Shown here: positions 11,061 through 21,986 of the stretch, piece after piece
Numbering within the stretch: position 1 is the first letter of the stretch
Layout of the letters: each line of letters starts with the position of its first letter
Assembly (NCBI GenBank): GCA_008828725.1
Contig: MEHQ01003256.1
Span: 421,390 to 485,389 of the forward strand
Length of the DNA stretch: 64,000 bases
From: Saccharina japonica
Lineage: Eukaryota > Sar > Phaeophyceae > Laminariales > Laminariaceae
Direction of reading: 5' to 3'
The notes under the pieces: model-generated
Seen by the model: the letters and a program-made list of their open reading frames with translations, nothing else
Database searches by the model: none
What the model was told of the DNA's origin: nothing
Position numbers and translations under genes: made by a program

Positions 11061-11635
11061 TTGGGTGGATTGTTTCAAGGTTATGTTCTGTAGGGCTTGT
11101 GGATCTAGGGTACGGGTATGGGAGTGTTACAGAACTTACAGAAGTTCCGGGTATGGGTATGAAAGTATTACAGAACTCACAGAAGTTCCGGGTATTGTGA
11201 CACAGGCGTACAGACTCACAGAAGTTCCGTGCGGGTATATAATAGTTGTACCCTTACCCCGGGTATTCTAGCACGGGGCGTACAGAACATACAGAAGTTC
11301 CGGGTACGGGTATGGCTGTCGTACAGAACTTACAGAAGTTCCGGGTACGGGTATGAAAGTGTTACATAACTCACAGAAGCTCCGAGTATTGTGGCACGGG
11401 CGTACAGAACTCACAGAAGTTCGATCCAGGTATAAAACCGTTGTACCTGTACCCCGGGTATTGTGGCACGGGCCTACAGAACTTACAGAAGTTCCGGGTA
11501 CGGGTATGAGTGTCGCGTATAACTCACAGAAGTTCTTTGAAGGGTAATAATACCCGGGAAAAACCCCGGGTATGGTTCTTTACGTACCCTACAGAAACGA
11601 TCTAAATAGCAAAATTTGCATACCAGTACAGCAGT

Positions 11636-11824
11636 AGTACAGGACACCTTATAATAAACAGGAAAGTTGGCCAAGGCTGCATTTCTTATTCGAGAGAGGG
11701 TGATTTGAACGCCATAACTTCAATATAAAACGACTCTCGAATTTCCGATTTCCTCTAATTATCAGACTTACTTGTTTTTCACTAAGATTATTAATAGCCT
11801 GTTTCTTATTTCGTGTCCTGTACT
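11636..11824 (+). mobile_element. MITE, AGTACAGGACACC family, copy 1
   Basis: A 189-bp element with ends AGTACAGGACACC and (imperfect) GGTGTCCTGTACT, and the subterminal word AATAAGAAACAGG at both sides. It sits inside foldback-like element A1, so it is younger than that element. Same family as 14644-14814 and 21022-21192. Confidence 0.7.
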
Positions 11825-12290
11825 ATTCTCATAAAAGGGCTGGTGAACCGACAAAAATATATCACCAAGAACAGCTACGTACAGGTATTGAACCACACCA
11901 CAACACACCGAGCCAGCACCAGGACTTCCCCGCTCGCTCACTACACAGAGTAGCGAACCGCATCTTTGTCGCGGGCACCAAGAGCAAGCAGGAGAGGAGC
12001 CGCCGGCACGACTACTTGATAGATGCAGGCTCCATCACCGCTGCCGGAATTTGACGGGCCTGGTGCCCTGTACAACGCCAGAATACATGTACAGCACTGC
12101 AGTATACATACGTATAACACATACGGATAAATACGAATATGTTTTTGGTCATACGCACCTGTTACGCAGTCTTATAATATCATCTTTGTCTTTGGGCGGT
12201 GCAATGTGCAAGAAAAAAAAAGAAAAGAAAGTGGTATGATAAGACCATACGGGTACAATATGGTCTAAACCCGAATATAGGTACCGGCAC
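11825..12290. other. Unrelated DNA inside element A1
   Basis: About 460 bp between the nested MITE and the right part of A1, with no module copies and no recognised gene. It may be a further insertion or the element's own spacer. Confidence 0.4.
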
Positions 12291-12765
12291 CCCAGGTATT
12301 GTGACAATTGCATACCCTTACCCCGGGTATTGTGACACGGGGAGTACATAACTTACAGAAGTTCCGGGTACGGGTATGGATGTCGTACAGAACTCACAAA
12401 AGTAGTCAAACAATCCAAGGTTGTGTTCTGTAGGGTACCTGCAAAACCATACCCGGGATATTTACCCGGGTATTACCCTACAAAAAACTTCTGTAAGTTC
12501 TGTGCGACATTTATACCCTTACCCGGAACTTTTGTATGTTCTGTAGGCCATCTATATCATTACCCGGAACTCCTGTATGTTCTGTACGCCCCGTGGCACA
12601 ATACCCCGGGTACGGGTACAACTATTGTATACCGCACGGAACTTCTGTGAGTTCTGTACGTCTGTGCCACAATACCCGGAACTGCTGTGAGTTCTGTACG
12701 CCTGTGCCACAATACCCGGAACTGCTGTGAGTTCTGTTACACTTTCATACCCGCGTGCCCGGAGA

Positions 12766-13186
12766 TTGATTGGTTGATTGAGAGGATCCGAAGATCGTTG
12801 GGAGGTTTTGATAAAAAAACTCACTTATTTAGAGGGTACCTCGTGTGTACGCACGATGAGCATTGAATGCATGCTCTTCAGTAGAGGTAGGACACTGAGT
12901 TCAACTACGCGGATACCCGGCGAGTATACCCGGACGGGTCATACCCGTTTGGCGGGTAAGGTCCGAGCTCATTATCGGCGGTTAGTCGGCGCCTATAGAG
13001 TAATTGCTTCGCTGGGAATCGGGTACCTCAGTAATAGGGTACCCGCGGGTAATTGGTATTTCTGTTGCATTGTGCCTATACAGTATATCTATGAAACCCT
13101 TTCAAACTCCACACTCGCACAAATTGCAGACCAAACACTCAACCCTCAACGCTGAAGGTGTACACAGTAGTGCGCACACTGCAGTA
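12766..13186. other. Spacer between elements A1 and B1
   Basis: Contains several GGGTA/TACCC words (for example at 12900-13050) of the kind found in family A spacers, but no module arrays and no supported gene. Confidence 0.35.
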
Positions 13187-13187
13187 T

Positions 13188-13936
13188 TGCACAGATGCTC
13201 CGGGCACCTTGGAGTAAAGTAAGGAGTATTGGAGTTAAAATGATCCAGGTACTTCGTGTACTCGGAGTATTTCGAGGTTTGATACTCCGGGATACTGCTC
13301 GTACTCGGATTATTTCGGGCATGAACGCTCTCGATACTGATGGTACTCGGAGTCTTTCTGGGTCCGATACTGCAGGTACTCCTTGTACTCGCAGTATTTG
13401 GGGATTCAGTACTGCTCATACTCCAAGTGCTCCGAGTATTCAGGCCGCCAGTACTCCAATACTCTAAGTACTCGGAGTACGAAATATACTCGATACTCGG
13501 AGTATACTCGGAGTATCGAGTATACTAGGAGCATCTTTGCATCATTTTAAAGACTAGGCCGTCATTCCTCCCAGGTTCTGGGAGCATGTGACTGGCGTTT
13601 TATAGCATTTCAAAATCCGCAGATGCCCCCATTACCTAGAAGTATAATTAGAGTATTTCGGAGAAACTTCAGGTACTTTGTGTACTCGCAGTATTCCGGT
13701 GTTCAACACTCTCGATAGTCGGAGTAACCCTAGTAATTTAGATGTTTGTACTCCGGGTACTGCTTGTACTCGCGGATAAGTACTGCTCATACTCCCAATA
13801 CTAGGAGTATTTGGGCCTTCAGTACTGCTCATACTCCAAGTACCTCGAGTATTTAGGCCACCAGTACTCTAATACTCTTAGTACTCGGAGTACGAAACAT
13901 ACTCGATACTCCGAGTATACTCGGAGCATCTGTGCA
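13188..13936. mobile_element. Foldback-like element family B, copy 1
   Basis: A 749-bp element with perfect 15-bp inverted ends TGCACAGATGCTCCG / CGGAGCATCTGTGCA and a 4-bp duplication GTAT at 13184-13187 and 13937-13940. The interior is almost wholly made of short palindromic words of the type TACTCGGAGTA, in two arrays separated by a conserved spacer (about 13530-13650) containing GGCCGTCATTCCTCCCAGG. Open frames crossing it are products of the repeat. No transposase. Two other copies lie at 56882-58475 and 62873-63647. Confidence 0.8.
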
Positions 13937-14084
13937 GTATTGTCACATCGTCACGCGGCACCGGCTGAACAATCAGCCAGCAGGCGAGTAGCGATCCCGC
14001 CGGCGACAAATTTGCTGCCGCGGGGTGCTATCTTGCTGAAATTCCCGCCTAGAAACTACACTCGCCTGCACAAAGCGCCCGGGA

Positions 14085-14430
14085 AAGCGATGCAGATAGC
14101 AGTAGCGACAACGAAGGCTCTGCAGGCTCTCGCTCGGACAGCAACAGCAGCAGTGGAGGATCAGATGAGGAAGGCTGTGATGGCTCCACGGAATAGGTAC
14201 CAGCGCCTGCGAGAACCCGAAGCCCAATGGCAGGGATTCGGGTTCTGCGGGCTCAGCTACTGCCAGTGCGCGGGCCCAAGCCCAGGGAGCCGTTCCCGCG
14301 CGCAAGAAGGCAGAGGGAGCTGGTCCGGCATACAGCAGCAGTGGCAAGGGAGTCGCGGGGGCAGCCTCCTCAGCATCCGGAAAGAAGACGCTTATTTGCG
14401 AGCACCCATGCCCCATGCCCCTGTATGTTT
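14085..14430 (+). CDS. Ser/Gly/Ala-rich coding-like stretch
   Basis: Plus-strand frames here encode acidic Ser/Gly-rich sequence (SDSNSSSGGSDEEG at about 14135) and then Ala/Lys/Ser-rich sequence (ARAQAQGAVPARKKAEG at about 14275). Codon use looks protein-like in one frame over about 340 bp, but the frame is interrupted and no domain can be named. A T run follows at 14436-14450. It could be a low-complexity segment of a host exon or a decayed element protein. Confidence 0.22.
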
Positions 14431-14643
14431 CAGTTTTTTTTTTTTTTTTTCCGTTCACGAGTTCTACAATTTTCGAGCACAGGCGACAGGCGGTGTGCGG
14501 TGTATTGATGGTGTGTGTTCTTCACACGGAACCGTTCTTTGTACCCGTAATGTGCCTCGTATTCGTTGTTCCACAACACTCAAAACTCATATACCTGGTA
14601 CAACAGTAATTCAGAAATACAGAGTCAATCAGTATGTTGCTAC

Positions 14644-14814
14644 AGTACAAGACACCTAATAAGAAACAGGCTAATAAGAAAACAAGGCTAATATTTAGAG
14701 GAAACTAACAAATTCGGGAGTCGTCATCCTGAAATTAGTGTAGAAAGCACCCTCCCTTAAATAAGAAATCCAGCCTGGGACAGATTTCCTGTTTCTTATT
14801 AGGTGTCCTGCACT
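14644..14814 (-). mobile_element. MITE, AGTACAGGACACC family, copy 2
   Basis: A 171-bp element bounded by AGTACAAGACACCTAATAAG and CTTATTAGGTGTCCTGCACT. Its interior (CGGGAGTCGT, AGTGTAGAAAGCACCCTC) is the reverse complement of copy 3, so it is inserted in the opposite orientation. No coding capacity. Confidence 0.75.
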
Positions 14815-14984
14815 GCTGTACTGCGGTAGATAAAGCATTTTTCATTAATATCAATACTCCGATATGTGATGTGTAACCGGTCGGAAAATTTGCCTTGCGG
14901 TTTTCTAAGGGGGAGACCGTGAACCGCCGTCCCCATACGTAATATATAGAATATTAGTATTGTTGATGGATCTCAGTAAAACGT

Positions 14985-15270
14985 CAGTTCTCCACGCCCG
15001 TGACTTTGCGTATTCCGTTCTCGACGCTCGTGCCATTTCGTATCTCAGGAAAACCTGACTTCTCGACACTCGTGCCTCGCTCTTACACTCTTACCCCCTG
15101 CCGTGATGAAATTTGGATTTTTTTACCCCCCGCCCTGATGAATGCTCCGCTCCGTATCTCCGGACTCTTACAGTGATGAGATTTTTTTTTCCCCCGCCCT
15201 CATGAATTTTCGAATTTTTTTATCCAAGTTCTATTTTTTTTCCCCCCGTCCTGATAAAAAATAAAAAGAC
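14985..15270 (+). repeat. Degenerate CCCCCGCCCTGATGAA tandem repeats
   Basis: Several irregular units join a T run to CCCCCGCCCTGATGAA-like sequence (about 15105, 15125, 15190, 15240), preceded by two units containing CTCGACRCTCGTGCC (about 15020 and 15062). Unit length varies from about 45 to 70 bp. No gene is seen. Confidence 0.5.
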
Positions 15271-15600
15271 ATTAATTAATCTGGATACTCGTAAAGGAAA
15301 ATATGATCAAATTATGTTGATAATATTATCAGTATTAATATTAATACACATGCACATAACAAAACGCGTGCAGCGTATCATAAAAACAGTGTTCATATAC
15401 TGGATGGTATGATGTGAATGTATGAGTACGGGTATTGATATTGTATTGATAGCAAAAGCATTTTCAGCGCGTCGACCCCCCCTACCAAGCGGAGGGTTGG
15501 CGACTTAGAGTTCACCCGCGGTGAACGTGTCGGCACGTGCCCCTTTCCTGAGTGCAGTGGGCAAGCGGTGTGCCGCAGGACAGCCAATCGCTTATTTCAT
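15270..15600. other. AT-rich spacer, nothing recognised
   Basis: AT-rich DNA with ATTAATATTAATA-type words; no repeat family or supported ORF. Confidence 0.4.
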
Positions 15601-15605
15601 TGTTT

Positions 15606-15740
15606 GAAATTTTCGAGAGATAGTTATTCCAAATTATCAATTTAACGATACGCACACGTCAGCGTTGGGTATATACGTATCATACCATTCCCGTGTGTTT
15701 CTAGAAAATGCAGCGCGTTATTCCCGCGTATTCCCCATTT
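15606..15740 (+). repeat. 135-bp dispersed repeat, copy 1
   Basis: Shares with 18236-18373 the series TCGAGAGAT, TATTCCAAATTATCAATTTA, ACGATACGCAC and GTGTGTTTCTAGAAAATGCA in the same order and orientation. Nature unknown; the ends show no inverted repeat. Confidence 0.65.
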
Positions 15741-15968
15741 TTGCCGCCTATTACATCTCCAGCCTCCAGTGTTCCAGTCAACGACAACAAGCGCTGCATT
15801 TCATTAGCTTTCCCCTTCCATTTCTCAATAACCAATAACCTTCAGTCAGTTTAACCGCCATGCGCCTCACGTTTCAAGCAAACAGGTATTATTATTTTTA
15901 ATATATTACAGACGTAGACTTTTTGTACCAGGTATTATATGTACATATGTATATTGCCCATTTAATGT

Positions 15969-15974
15969 GTTGTT

Positions 15975-16013
<39 letters not shown>

Positions 16014-16014
16014 G
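15969..16014 (+). repeat. (GTT)n microsatellite
   Basis: About 15 GTT units with one interruption; reads as poly-Asn on the minus strand, a composition effect. Confidence 0.9.
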
Positions 16015-16059
16015 AGCTTTTCAATTTTCGCTTCGGTTTGTAGAGGGATGTCATGTTCC

Positions 16060-17300
16060 TTTTTCTCCATGGCTTTGGCTTCTTGGGCATAACTCCCGGA
16101 AACACGAGATCGTAAATGGATGTGGCTGTTGTCTGTCGCGTGTTGCACGAGAAAAAAACGTTTGTATGCTTCTTGGGTATCCCTGCCGTATTTTAGACAC
16201 ATGAGCGTAGATGGATATGGCAGTTGTACGTCGTGTGTTGAACTGGTAGTAAACGTTTTTTATATTTTGATTGTTGTGTCGATTTTCGTAGATGGATGTT
16301 GCGGTTGTCTGTCGTGTGTCGCACGGGAATTTGTTTTTGTTTTATCCCACGGTATTGCGGTGGGGTGGTATATTGTGATAAGACTGGGTGAGACACAGAG
16401 TATCCCCTTGCAGGTTTGTCTATTAAGCATCCTTGGTGTTACTCACTTTCCGTAGAGTCAAGCGTAGAAGAGAAGCAGCTTATATTAATCCCCGGGCTTC
16501 AAGTATGGCCCACAGATATTATAAATACCCCGAATACCGAATACGAATGCCATCCAAGTTATACGAAAACGGACCAATTACCTATGCAGAGGTAATTACC
16601 GGCCTTCCTAGCCCATACCATTACAATATTCTGTTCGTGGCGGTTGTCCGGCGTGTGTTGCACGGGAAAACGCTTTTTATATTTTAATTGTTTTGTCGAT
16701 TTCCCGATTTGTTAAGCGGTTGACTATCGTGTGCAGCACGGGAAATCGTTTTCGTTTTATTTGGTAGTAGCGGTTGAGTGGAATATTCCATTCGTGGCAT
16801 TCGTGGATTTTTCATGGCTTTGGCTTCTTGGGCACCATTGCCGGACACGAGAGCGTAGATGGATGTGGCGTTGGTCTAGCGTGTGTTGCATGGTGTTGCA
16901 TGGTGTTGCACGGAAAAACACCCTACATTTTGATGTTATGTGCTTTTTTACATGGATGGGTTGGGCTTCTTTCGCGTCACTCCTTTAGTTGTCTGTCGTG
17001 CGTTGTGGGAAAGTGGCTTGGGTATACCATATTTTAGAGTCCGTCGATTTTATTCCATGGTTTGGCTTTGCTTGCCTCATTGCGATGCTTTGTGTGTTTT
17101 CTTGCTGGAGAGTGTGCCTTTGATTGGGGCTCATTTATTGCGTCAGGGATCAATAATCGACAATATTTTAACGGGACTTCTTTTGATGTTATGGGCCTTT
17201 TTTGCATCATTCATTACGTCAGGAATCAACAATACAAACTGGGTCTCTTCAACGGTCCCTTGGCATCGTAAACTGGAGCCTTAGCCTCTCGGTCCCTTGG
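16060..17300 (+). repeat. Degenerate ~85-bp tandem array
   Basis: Recurring blocks of the form GTAGATGGATGTGGCxGTTGTC followed by CGTGTGTTGCACGGGAAAA are seen near 16115, 16205, 16290, 16635, 16720 and 16855. Further small repeats follow: GCGTCAGGGATCAATAAT / ACGTCAGGAATCAACAAT near 17140 and 17217, and two copies of GGTCCCTTGGCATCGTAAAC near 17255 and 17291. Open frames across the array are not convincing proteins. Confidence 0.5.
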
Positions 17301-17559
17301 CATCGTAAACTACCTGATGTATTGCGGGCCTTATTCCTCCTTCGCTTCGCCGACGGCCTGGGCCGGCGGCGAGTATGTGTTATTAGGTTTTCCGAGCATT
17401 CAAACCCATAACAACACGCCCGCGCAATGGAGCAATACACGAGGAGGCAACTTTAGGCGGCTTACTTATGTGTGTGTTTTGTCTTCACATTAAACTCGTC
17501 CTTTCTACCTAACTACATCAGTAGACCCAGTGTCTGTCCTGATTCCTAATCCTAGAGAT

Positions 17560-17859
17560 ATGCAAATTCTGTGGTCACAGACTGTGAGGCAGAGAAGAAA
17601 CCCAATCAAATTAAACGCTAATGAATGGGTAAAGCAAGTGAAATGTCAACGTACCGGGAACGAGAACACAACGACACGAGCCAAACCAAAAAATATTAAC
17701 AAAAAGGCAAATAAAATAATGAATTCTGTAATGAAACATAATACAAATGACGAGGAAATGTACCTAACAATAACATCATGGAATATCGCCACGCAGCTAG
17801 CAAAGTTGAAATCGACCGGTTGGGAGAATTCACAGCTGACGTGTTTCTTAGTTTATTAG
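17560..17859 (+). CDS. Hypothetical A-rich ORF
   Basis: An ATG-initiated frame of 99 codons, open back to 17494, with A-rich codons unlike the flanks. The product is Asn/Lys/Thr-rich and basic (MQILWSQTVRQRRNPIKLN near the start, KPKNINKKANKIMNS in the middle, ITSWNIATQLAKLKSTGWE near the end). The composition and regular codon pattern suggest real or recently real coding sequence, perhaps an exon, but I recognise no family. A chance ORF in A-rich DNA is the main alternative. Confidence 0.33.
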   Translation: MQILWSQTVRQRRNPIKLNANEWVKQVKCQRTGNENTTTRAKPKNINKKANKIMNSVMKHNTNDEEMYLTITSWNIATQLAKLKSTGWENSQLTCFLVY

Positions 17860-17999
17860 TCTTATTATAAGTTAAAAAATTCGTTAGCGATAAGCCGTTC
17901 GCCGTTCTGCTCACTGGTTCATCTATCGCCGTCGAATACGGTGCCACCATTAGCTCCGTTCATCTCCTACCTTCGTAGAGACGCGCCCCTTTGCCAATA

Positions 18000-18235
18000 G
18001 CCTTTTTTACCATCATCACACACGTCATTTGTTATCGAAATTTCGCTGTACATTTCCGTTCCGTACACACGTATGTGTTGTGAGCGTGTTCACACACGTC
18101 ATTGGTTGTCACGCACGTCGGCCCGCTAGAGTCGCGCCCCTTTGCGAATACCATCATCATCGCGCCGCCCTTTTCGCGTCACACACATCATTTGCTGTCA
18201 CGCACGTCGGCTGTGTTGCGCTTGGAACTGGTGGG
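18000..18235. other. Short degenerate duplications
   Basis: Two related blocks, TTGTCACGCACGTCGGCCCG and TGTCACGCACGTCGGCTGTG, lie at about 18107 and 18197 with CACACACATCATTTG-like sequence before them. No gene. Confidence 0.45.
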
Positions 18236-18373
18236 GTTTCGAGAGATCGTTATTCCAAATTATCAATTTAACGATACGCACGCGTCAGCCTTGGGTATAT
18301 ATACAATACGTATCATACCATTGCCGTGTGTTTCTAGAAAATGCAACGCGTTATTTCCGCGTGTTCCCCATTC
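18236..18373 (+). repeat. 135-bp dispersed repeat, copy 2
   Basis: Direct repeat of 15606-15740 with few differences, 2.6 kb away. Confidence 0.65.
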
Positions 18374-20040
18374 AGTACATAGTGGCTGACGTCTTGTCGC
18401 CCGAAAACGGAAAATCCAAACCGTTCGTGACAAGGAAGAAGCATGGGTTCTACCTTTAGGCGCCAACAGGAAATGCGCTACACACTCTTTCGGAGTAGGA
18501 GCATCCGTAAGCTGTTCACTTCCAGATGCGGCGACAGCGGACAAGGCGTCACGGGTAAGTGAGAAATGCGTGGTTGTTGGTCAGAGATATACCCGGGAAT
18601 TTTGGAAGCGGGAATCATGAACGGGGCTACATGGGTTATAACGAGGTACCCACATCGCCAGAGTACGCGGAACAATGTGCCACGACAAGAACCTTAAGGT
18701 ACGGCAGCCTTCGGCGGAAAGTATGGGTATGAGGCCACCAAACCTCCCAGGTGATAAATGTAACAGCAATACAAGATCAAAACAATCGTACATAGTGGCC
18801 GACCTCCACGATACCCAGATGCAAGCGCAGTGGTAGCTTTTTGCATTATTAGCTCTGTTTTCATCTGCACGCGAACGCACTTCCGTCCAGTGCCCACCGC
18901 CTAGTATATGGAAGCACACGCGGGCACCAAGTGGTTTCAACATAATGGAACAACAAGAGTGGATGTAAGAAGGCTTCCCCATCCCCTCAGTGGGCATGGA
19001 GAAAGGCCTCGGAAAATCTACTACGAAGTGGAAAGATGTGGAGTATGAAAGCGGACCATCCCACCCACCCAACTTGAGTATACTATACTCAACCAGGAGC
19101 ATTCCCAGAAATAGCATGTATTTATGTCATTGGCATCCAGGTTGTTACCCTCCAAGACATAACGCCTGTACCGTCTACGATGCTAAGATGCAAAAGCCCG
19201 GTGGTCGCGTTTGGCATTCGCTCATTGTAAATCTGTCCGCGAACACACTTCCTCCCAATGCCCACTAACCACTAACACAACACAACAAGGCCTCGGCTTC
19301 GATTCAATAGGCGCGTTCCCATCTCCAAATAAACGTGTGCCGATTGTGCCAACAGCCTTTAGAACGTTTAACACGAACAGTTGTAATAATCACATGATTT
19401 GTTTTGGTTGTTTCACCTGCAGGTACCGATCTCATGTTTCGAAAGTGTCGCCGAGCTCTCACGTATTGCAAATGATATATTTATGATAAACTCACGTCTG
19501 GTCTGTCTTCACACGTACCATAACAATTATATTAATAGCGTACATATATATATATGTACAAGATAGCGATGCAATTTGTCCGCATCTACCCATCCAGTAC
19601 ATAGCCCCCTCTACGACGTCCGGATGCACGCCCGATGATGGCCTTTTGCATGAGCCCATTGGTAAGATGTCCGTACACCCACGCACGTCCTTCAACTGCC
19701 CACCATACCAAGGCCTTGGGCTCGCTTCAATGAGCGGGCGTCGTCAGACGAAAATAAACCCTGTCTGTTGTGTACTTGATAGTGGTGAAGGAAATGCGTA
19801 ATCACATACTCTACGTATTCATCATTCAAAAGCAAGTAGGCGTCCTTCAAACGCCCACTGGCAGCCACTACCAAGGTCTTGGTTTCGATTCGTTGATCGG
19901 GCGGCGTCAGCCGCAACCCCTTGTATTAATACAAATGACGCAAGGAGACAGAAGCGCCCCTACTGCTGTAGAAGAAAATCCCACGTGCCCAAGAGTAACA
20001 GAAAACTGCAGCACGGGTGAAGCAACACGAAGTATTTACG
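18374..20040. other. Unassigned region with weak internal repeats
   Basis: Blocks such as ATCTGCACGCGAACGCACTTC (18870) and ATCTGTCCGCGAACACACTTC-like sequence (19230) recur loosely with TGCCCACT-type ends (18891, 19258, 19698, 19852). A 178-codon minus-strand frame (18581-19117) crosses them but has no recognisable domain. Possibly old transposon debris. Confidence 0.35.
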
Positions 20041-20082
20041 AGATCAACAATCAAAACTGTCCGTACTGGCTGTTTCGGGTGG

Positions 20083-20449
20083 GTTTTGTTTGTTCGTTTG
20101 TTTGTGTTTTTTTTCCATCCCATTTATTATCTTCGCCCTTCTATTATTTCTCCCTCTTTAGTCGTAACTCATAACTCAGATCCGGGGTCACTAAGTAGGC
20201 TCTTCTCCCCCTCCCCACTCCAACGGTACGTGCCTTCATTTTTATCGCGAGACAATTTCAGCACTTTCTTCCCTCGTCGACTTGCGTCGGATGGCGCTCT
20301 TAGCGATTGGTTACGAGTATTCATTTATTTATTTTTCAAATAAAGTCAAAATCTCACCACGGCGGGATTTGAACCCGGGTACCAATGCTAGTAGCCTTTG
20401 AAGCTGACTACGCTATTACTCTATTAATACCTCGTAGTCTACCGGGGCG
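20083..20449 (-). mobile_element. tRNA-derived SINE, copy 2
   Basis: Head on the minus strand at 20449 (TCGCCCCGGTAGACTACGAG as A-box region; GGGTTCAAATCCCGCC as B box), body as in copy 1, and an A/C-rich 3' tail (20083-20115 on the plus strand is T-rich). The flank ATCAACAATC..ACTGGCTGTTTCGGG at 20042-20080 recurs at 20558-20596 next to GGCACTGAAACAGGGAGAAA, giving an apparent SINE-free paralogue of the insertion site. Confidence 0.75.
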
Positions 20450-20636
20450 ACCGGTCGGTATAGAGTACTGCTGTATGTGGCACTGCAACAGGGGGAAAAA
20501 ATCAAACAGCTTACGTACATACATACATACATACGATGCATATCACATTCATATCTAATCAACAATCACAACTATTCATACTGGCTGTTTCGGGTACGTA
20601 TCATATATACCAGTACGTACAGCATTACATAAAACA

Positions 20637-20670
20637 ACAGCAGTACGAGTACGAGTACTCGTACTGCTGT
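20637..20670. other. Perfect 14-bp hairpin
   Basis: ACAGCAGTACGAGT and its exact complement ACTCGTACTGCTGT enclose a 6-nt loop. It is built from the over-represented word ACAGCAGTA. Confidence 0.8.
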
Positions 20671-21021
20671 GGCACGCCCTGTCTTCATACGTCGTATTCA
20701 AATTTCGGTCGCGTGGCACTGAAACAGGGAGAAAAATATTAATAATACTCGTATTATGAATACAACCAAATTGCCGGGTACCAGCCAGGTACTGATACCC
20801 GTGAAAATGGCATTATACCCGGCGGGTAGGATAGGGTCCGGGCTCCAAACCACAGCAGTATGGCGGGTACCCGCAGGGTCCTACCTCAGTCGCTATACAA
20901 GGGGCCCTGGTGCCCCAACGCAAGTACTCTACGAGCCCTCATACTCCGTGCGTACATACACGAAATCCTCGATAGCACAGCTGTTGTTTCTAGATTTTGT
21001 ATCAATGTATCACTGCTGTAC

Positions 21022-21192
21022 AGTACAGGACACCTAATAAGAAACAGGAAATATAGTCCAGGCTGGATTTCTTATTCGAGAGAGGGTGCTTTCTACACTA
21101 ATTTCAAGATAACGACTCCCGAATTTCTTATTTTACTCTAAATCTCAGCCTGGCTTTCTTATCAGCCTGTTTCTTATTAGGTGTCCTGTACT
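21022..21192 (+). mobile_element. MITE, AGTACAGGACACC family, copy 3
   Basis: The best-preserved copy, 171 bp, with near-perfect ~25-bp inverted ends AGTACAGGACACCTAATAAG / CTTATTAGGTGTCCTGTACT. It shares the internal words ATTTCTTATTCGAGAGAGGG and GACTCCCGAATTTC with copy 1. No ORF. Confidence 0.8.
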
Positions 21193-21816
21193 GTACTCGT
21201 AATAGTTTTTATTATAGCACAAGTCACACGTTCCGGATGGTATGCCCCGGTATGCCGGTTCTTGATCAGAGGAACTCGGATGGTCGGGGCAATTATCCGA
21301 GCGCCAAGCGCCAATATCATCGTCGTACGCCAGGTACGGGTGCCATACCTGGATGGAAACACCAACAACAGCTCAGCCAGCTTACCGTGGCGTTATTTTC
21401 AGAACGTCGCTGCTCACCTCCTCCTCCGTGTTGATGACCAAAGACCGTGTCATCGCCGGTATCACGGCAACCCAAAGCGCCAAAGCCCCCAGAGATAGTC
21501 GGGCCATATTGATATATGGACCACAAGAATGGGTTGTGTTTTGGTGCGAACCACCGCTTGATGTGCTGCTGGTCGTCCTCAAGGTCACCTGAAGACGCAC
21601 AGCAGGGTCTCACGCTGACCTGCAAGACAAAGGGGCCACGCACAAGCTATTATTTTCATCACCAGGCGCCTGTGCCCATAGCCCAGTGCCGGTAACAAGT
21701 AAAAAAAATCGATATGTGCAATAACCAAAAATAGGTACACCCGTCCCGTTGGGAGTCAAACAAAGGTACATCCTGTAATCGAGTCAACACGCACCCCACG
21801 AGCTATCGCCGTGCGA

Positions 21817-21986
21817 TTCAGCACGTTCTTCCCTCGTCAACTCTCGTCGAATTTTGCTTACCTACGCTATAATTTGCGCTCTCGACAGTCGGTGTCATTT
21901 GATAGTAAAAACCTCCATGGGGAGAATCGAACCCTCGACATCCGGCCCTACAGGCTTCGTGGCTACCAGTTAGACCACCGGGGCGG
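21817..21986 (-). mobile_element. tRNA-derived SINE, copy 3 (5' part)
   Basis: Head at 21986 on the minus strand (GCCCCGGTGGTCTAACTGG as A box, GAGGGTTCGATTCTC as B box), then the first part of the shared body down to about 21817; the tail half is missing. The head is close to a functional tRNA shape, but the shared body and lack of a terminator favour SINE over a tRNA gene. Confidence 0.65.

Larger units (their letters stand above)
11068..12765. mobile_element. Foldback-like element family A, copy 1
   Basis: Two inverted arms (about 11068-11600 and 12410-12765) are each built from ~40-bp modules centred on ACAGAACTYACAGAAGTTCC and separated by short variable spacers such as GGGTATTGTGGCACGGGCGT. 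The module order in the right arm mirrors that of the left. The centre carries insertions, including a MITE at 11636-11824 and unrelated DNA up to about 12290. The left end CAAGGTTATGTTCTGTAGGG resembles the ends of the large copy at 58545-61833. No transposase is present. Confidence 0.7.

Noticed and set aside
11068-12765. CRISPR-like look of regularly spaced ACAGAACTYACAGAAGTTCC repeats
   Set aside because: Spacers are themselves repetitive and the array is mirrored; the host is eukaryotic and no cas genes are present.
13811-14659. 282-codon plus-strand ORF
   Set aside because: Starts inside the family B repeat and passes through a T run; it joins repeat sequence with unrelated DNA and is not a credible single protein.
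18581-19117. 178-codon minus-strand ORF
   Set aside because: No recognisable domain; passes over weak internal repeats; composition (many Cys, Trp, Pro, Ser) does not look like a conserved protein.
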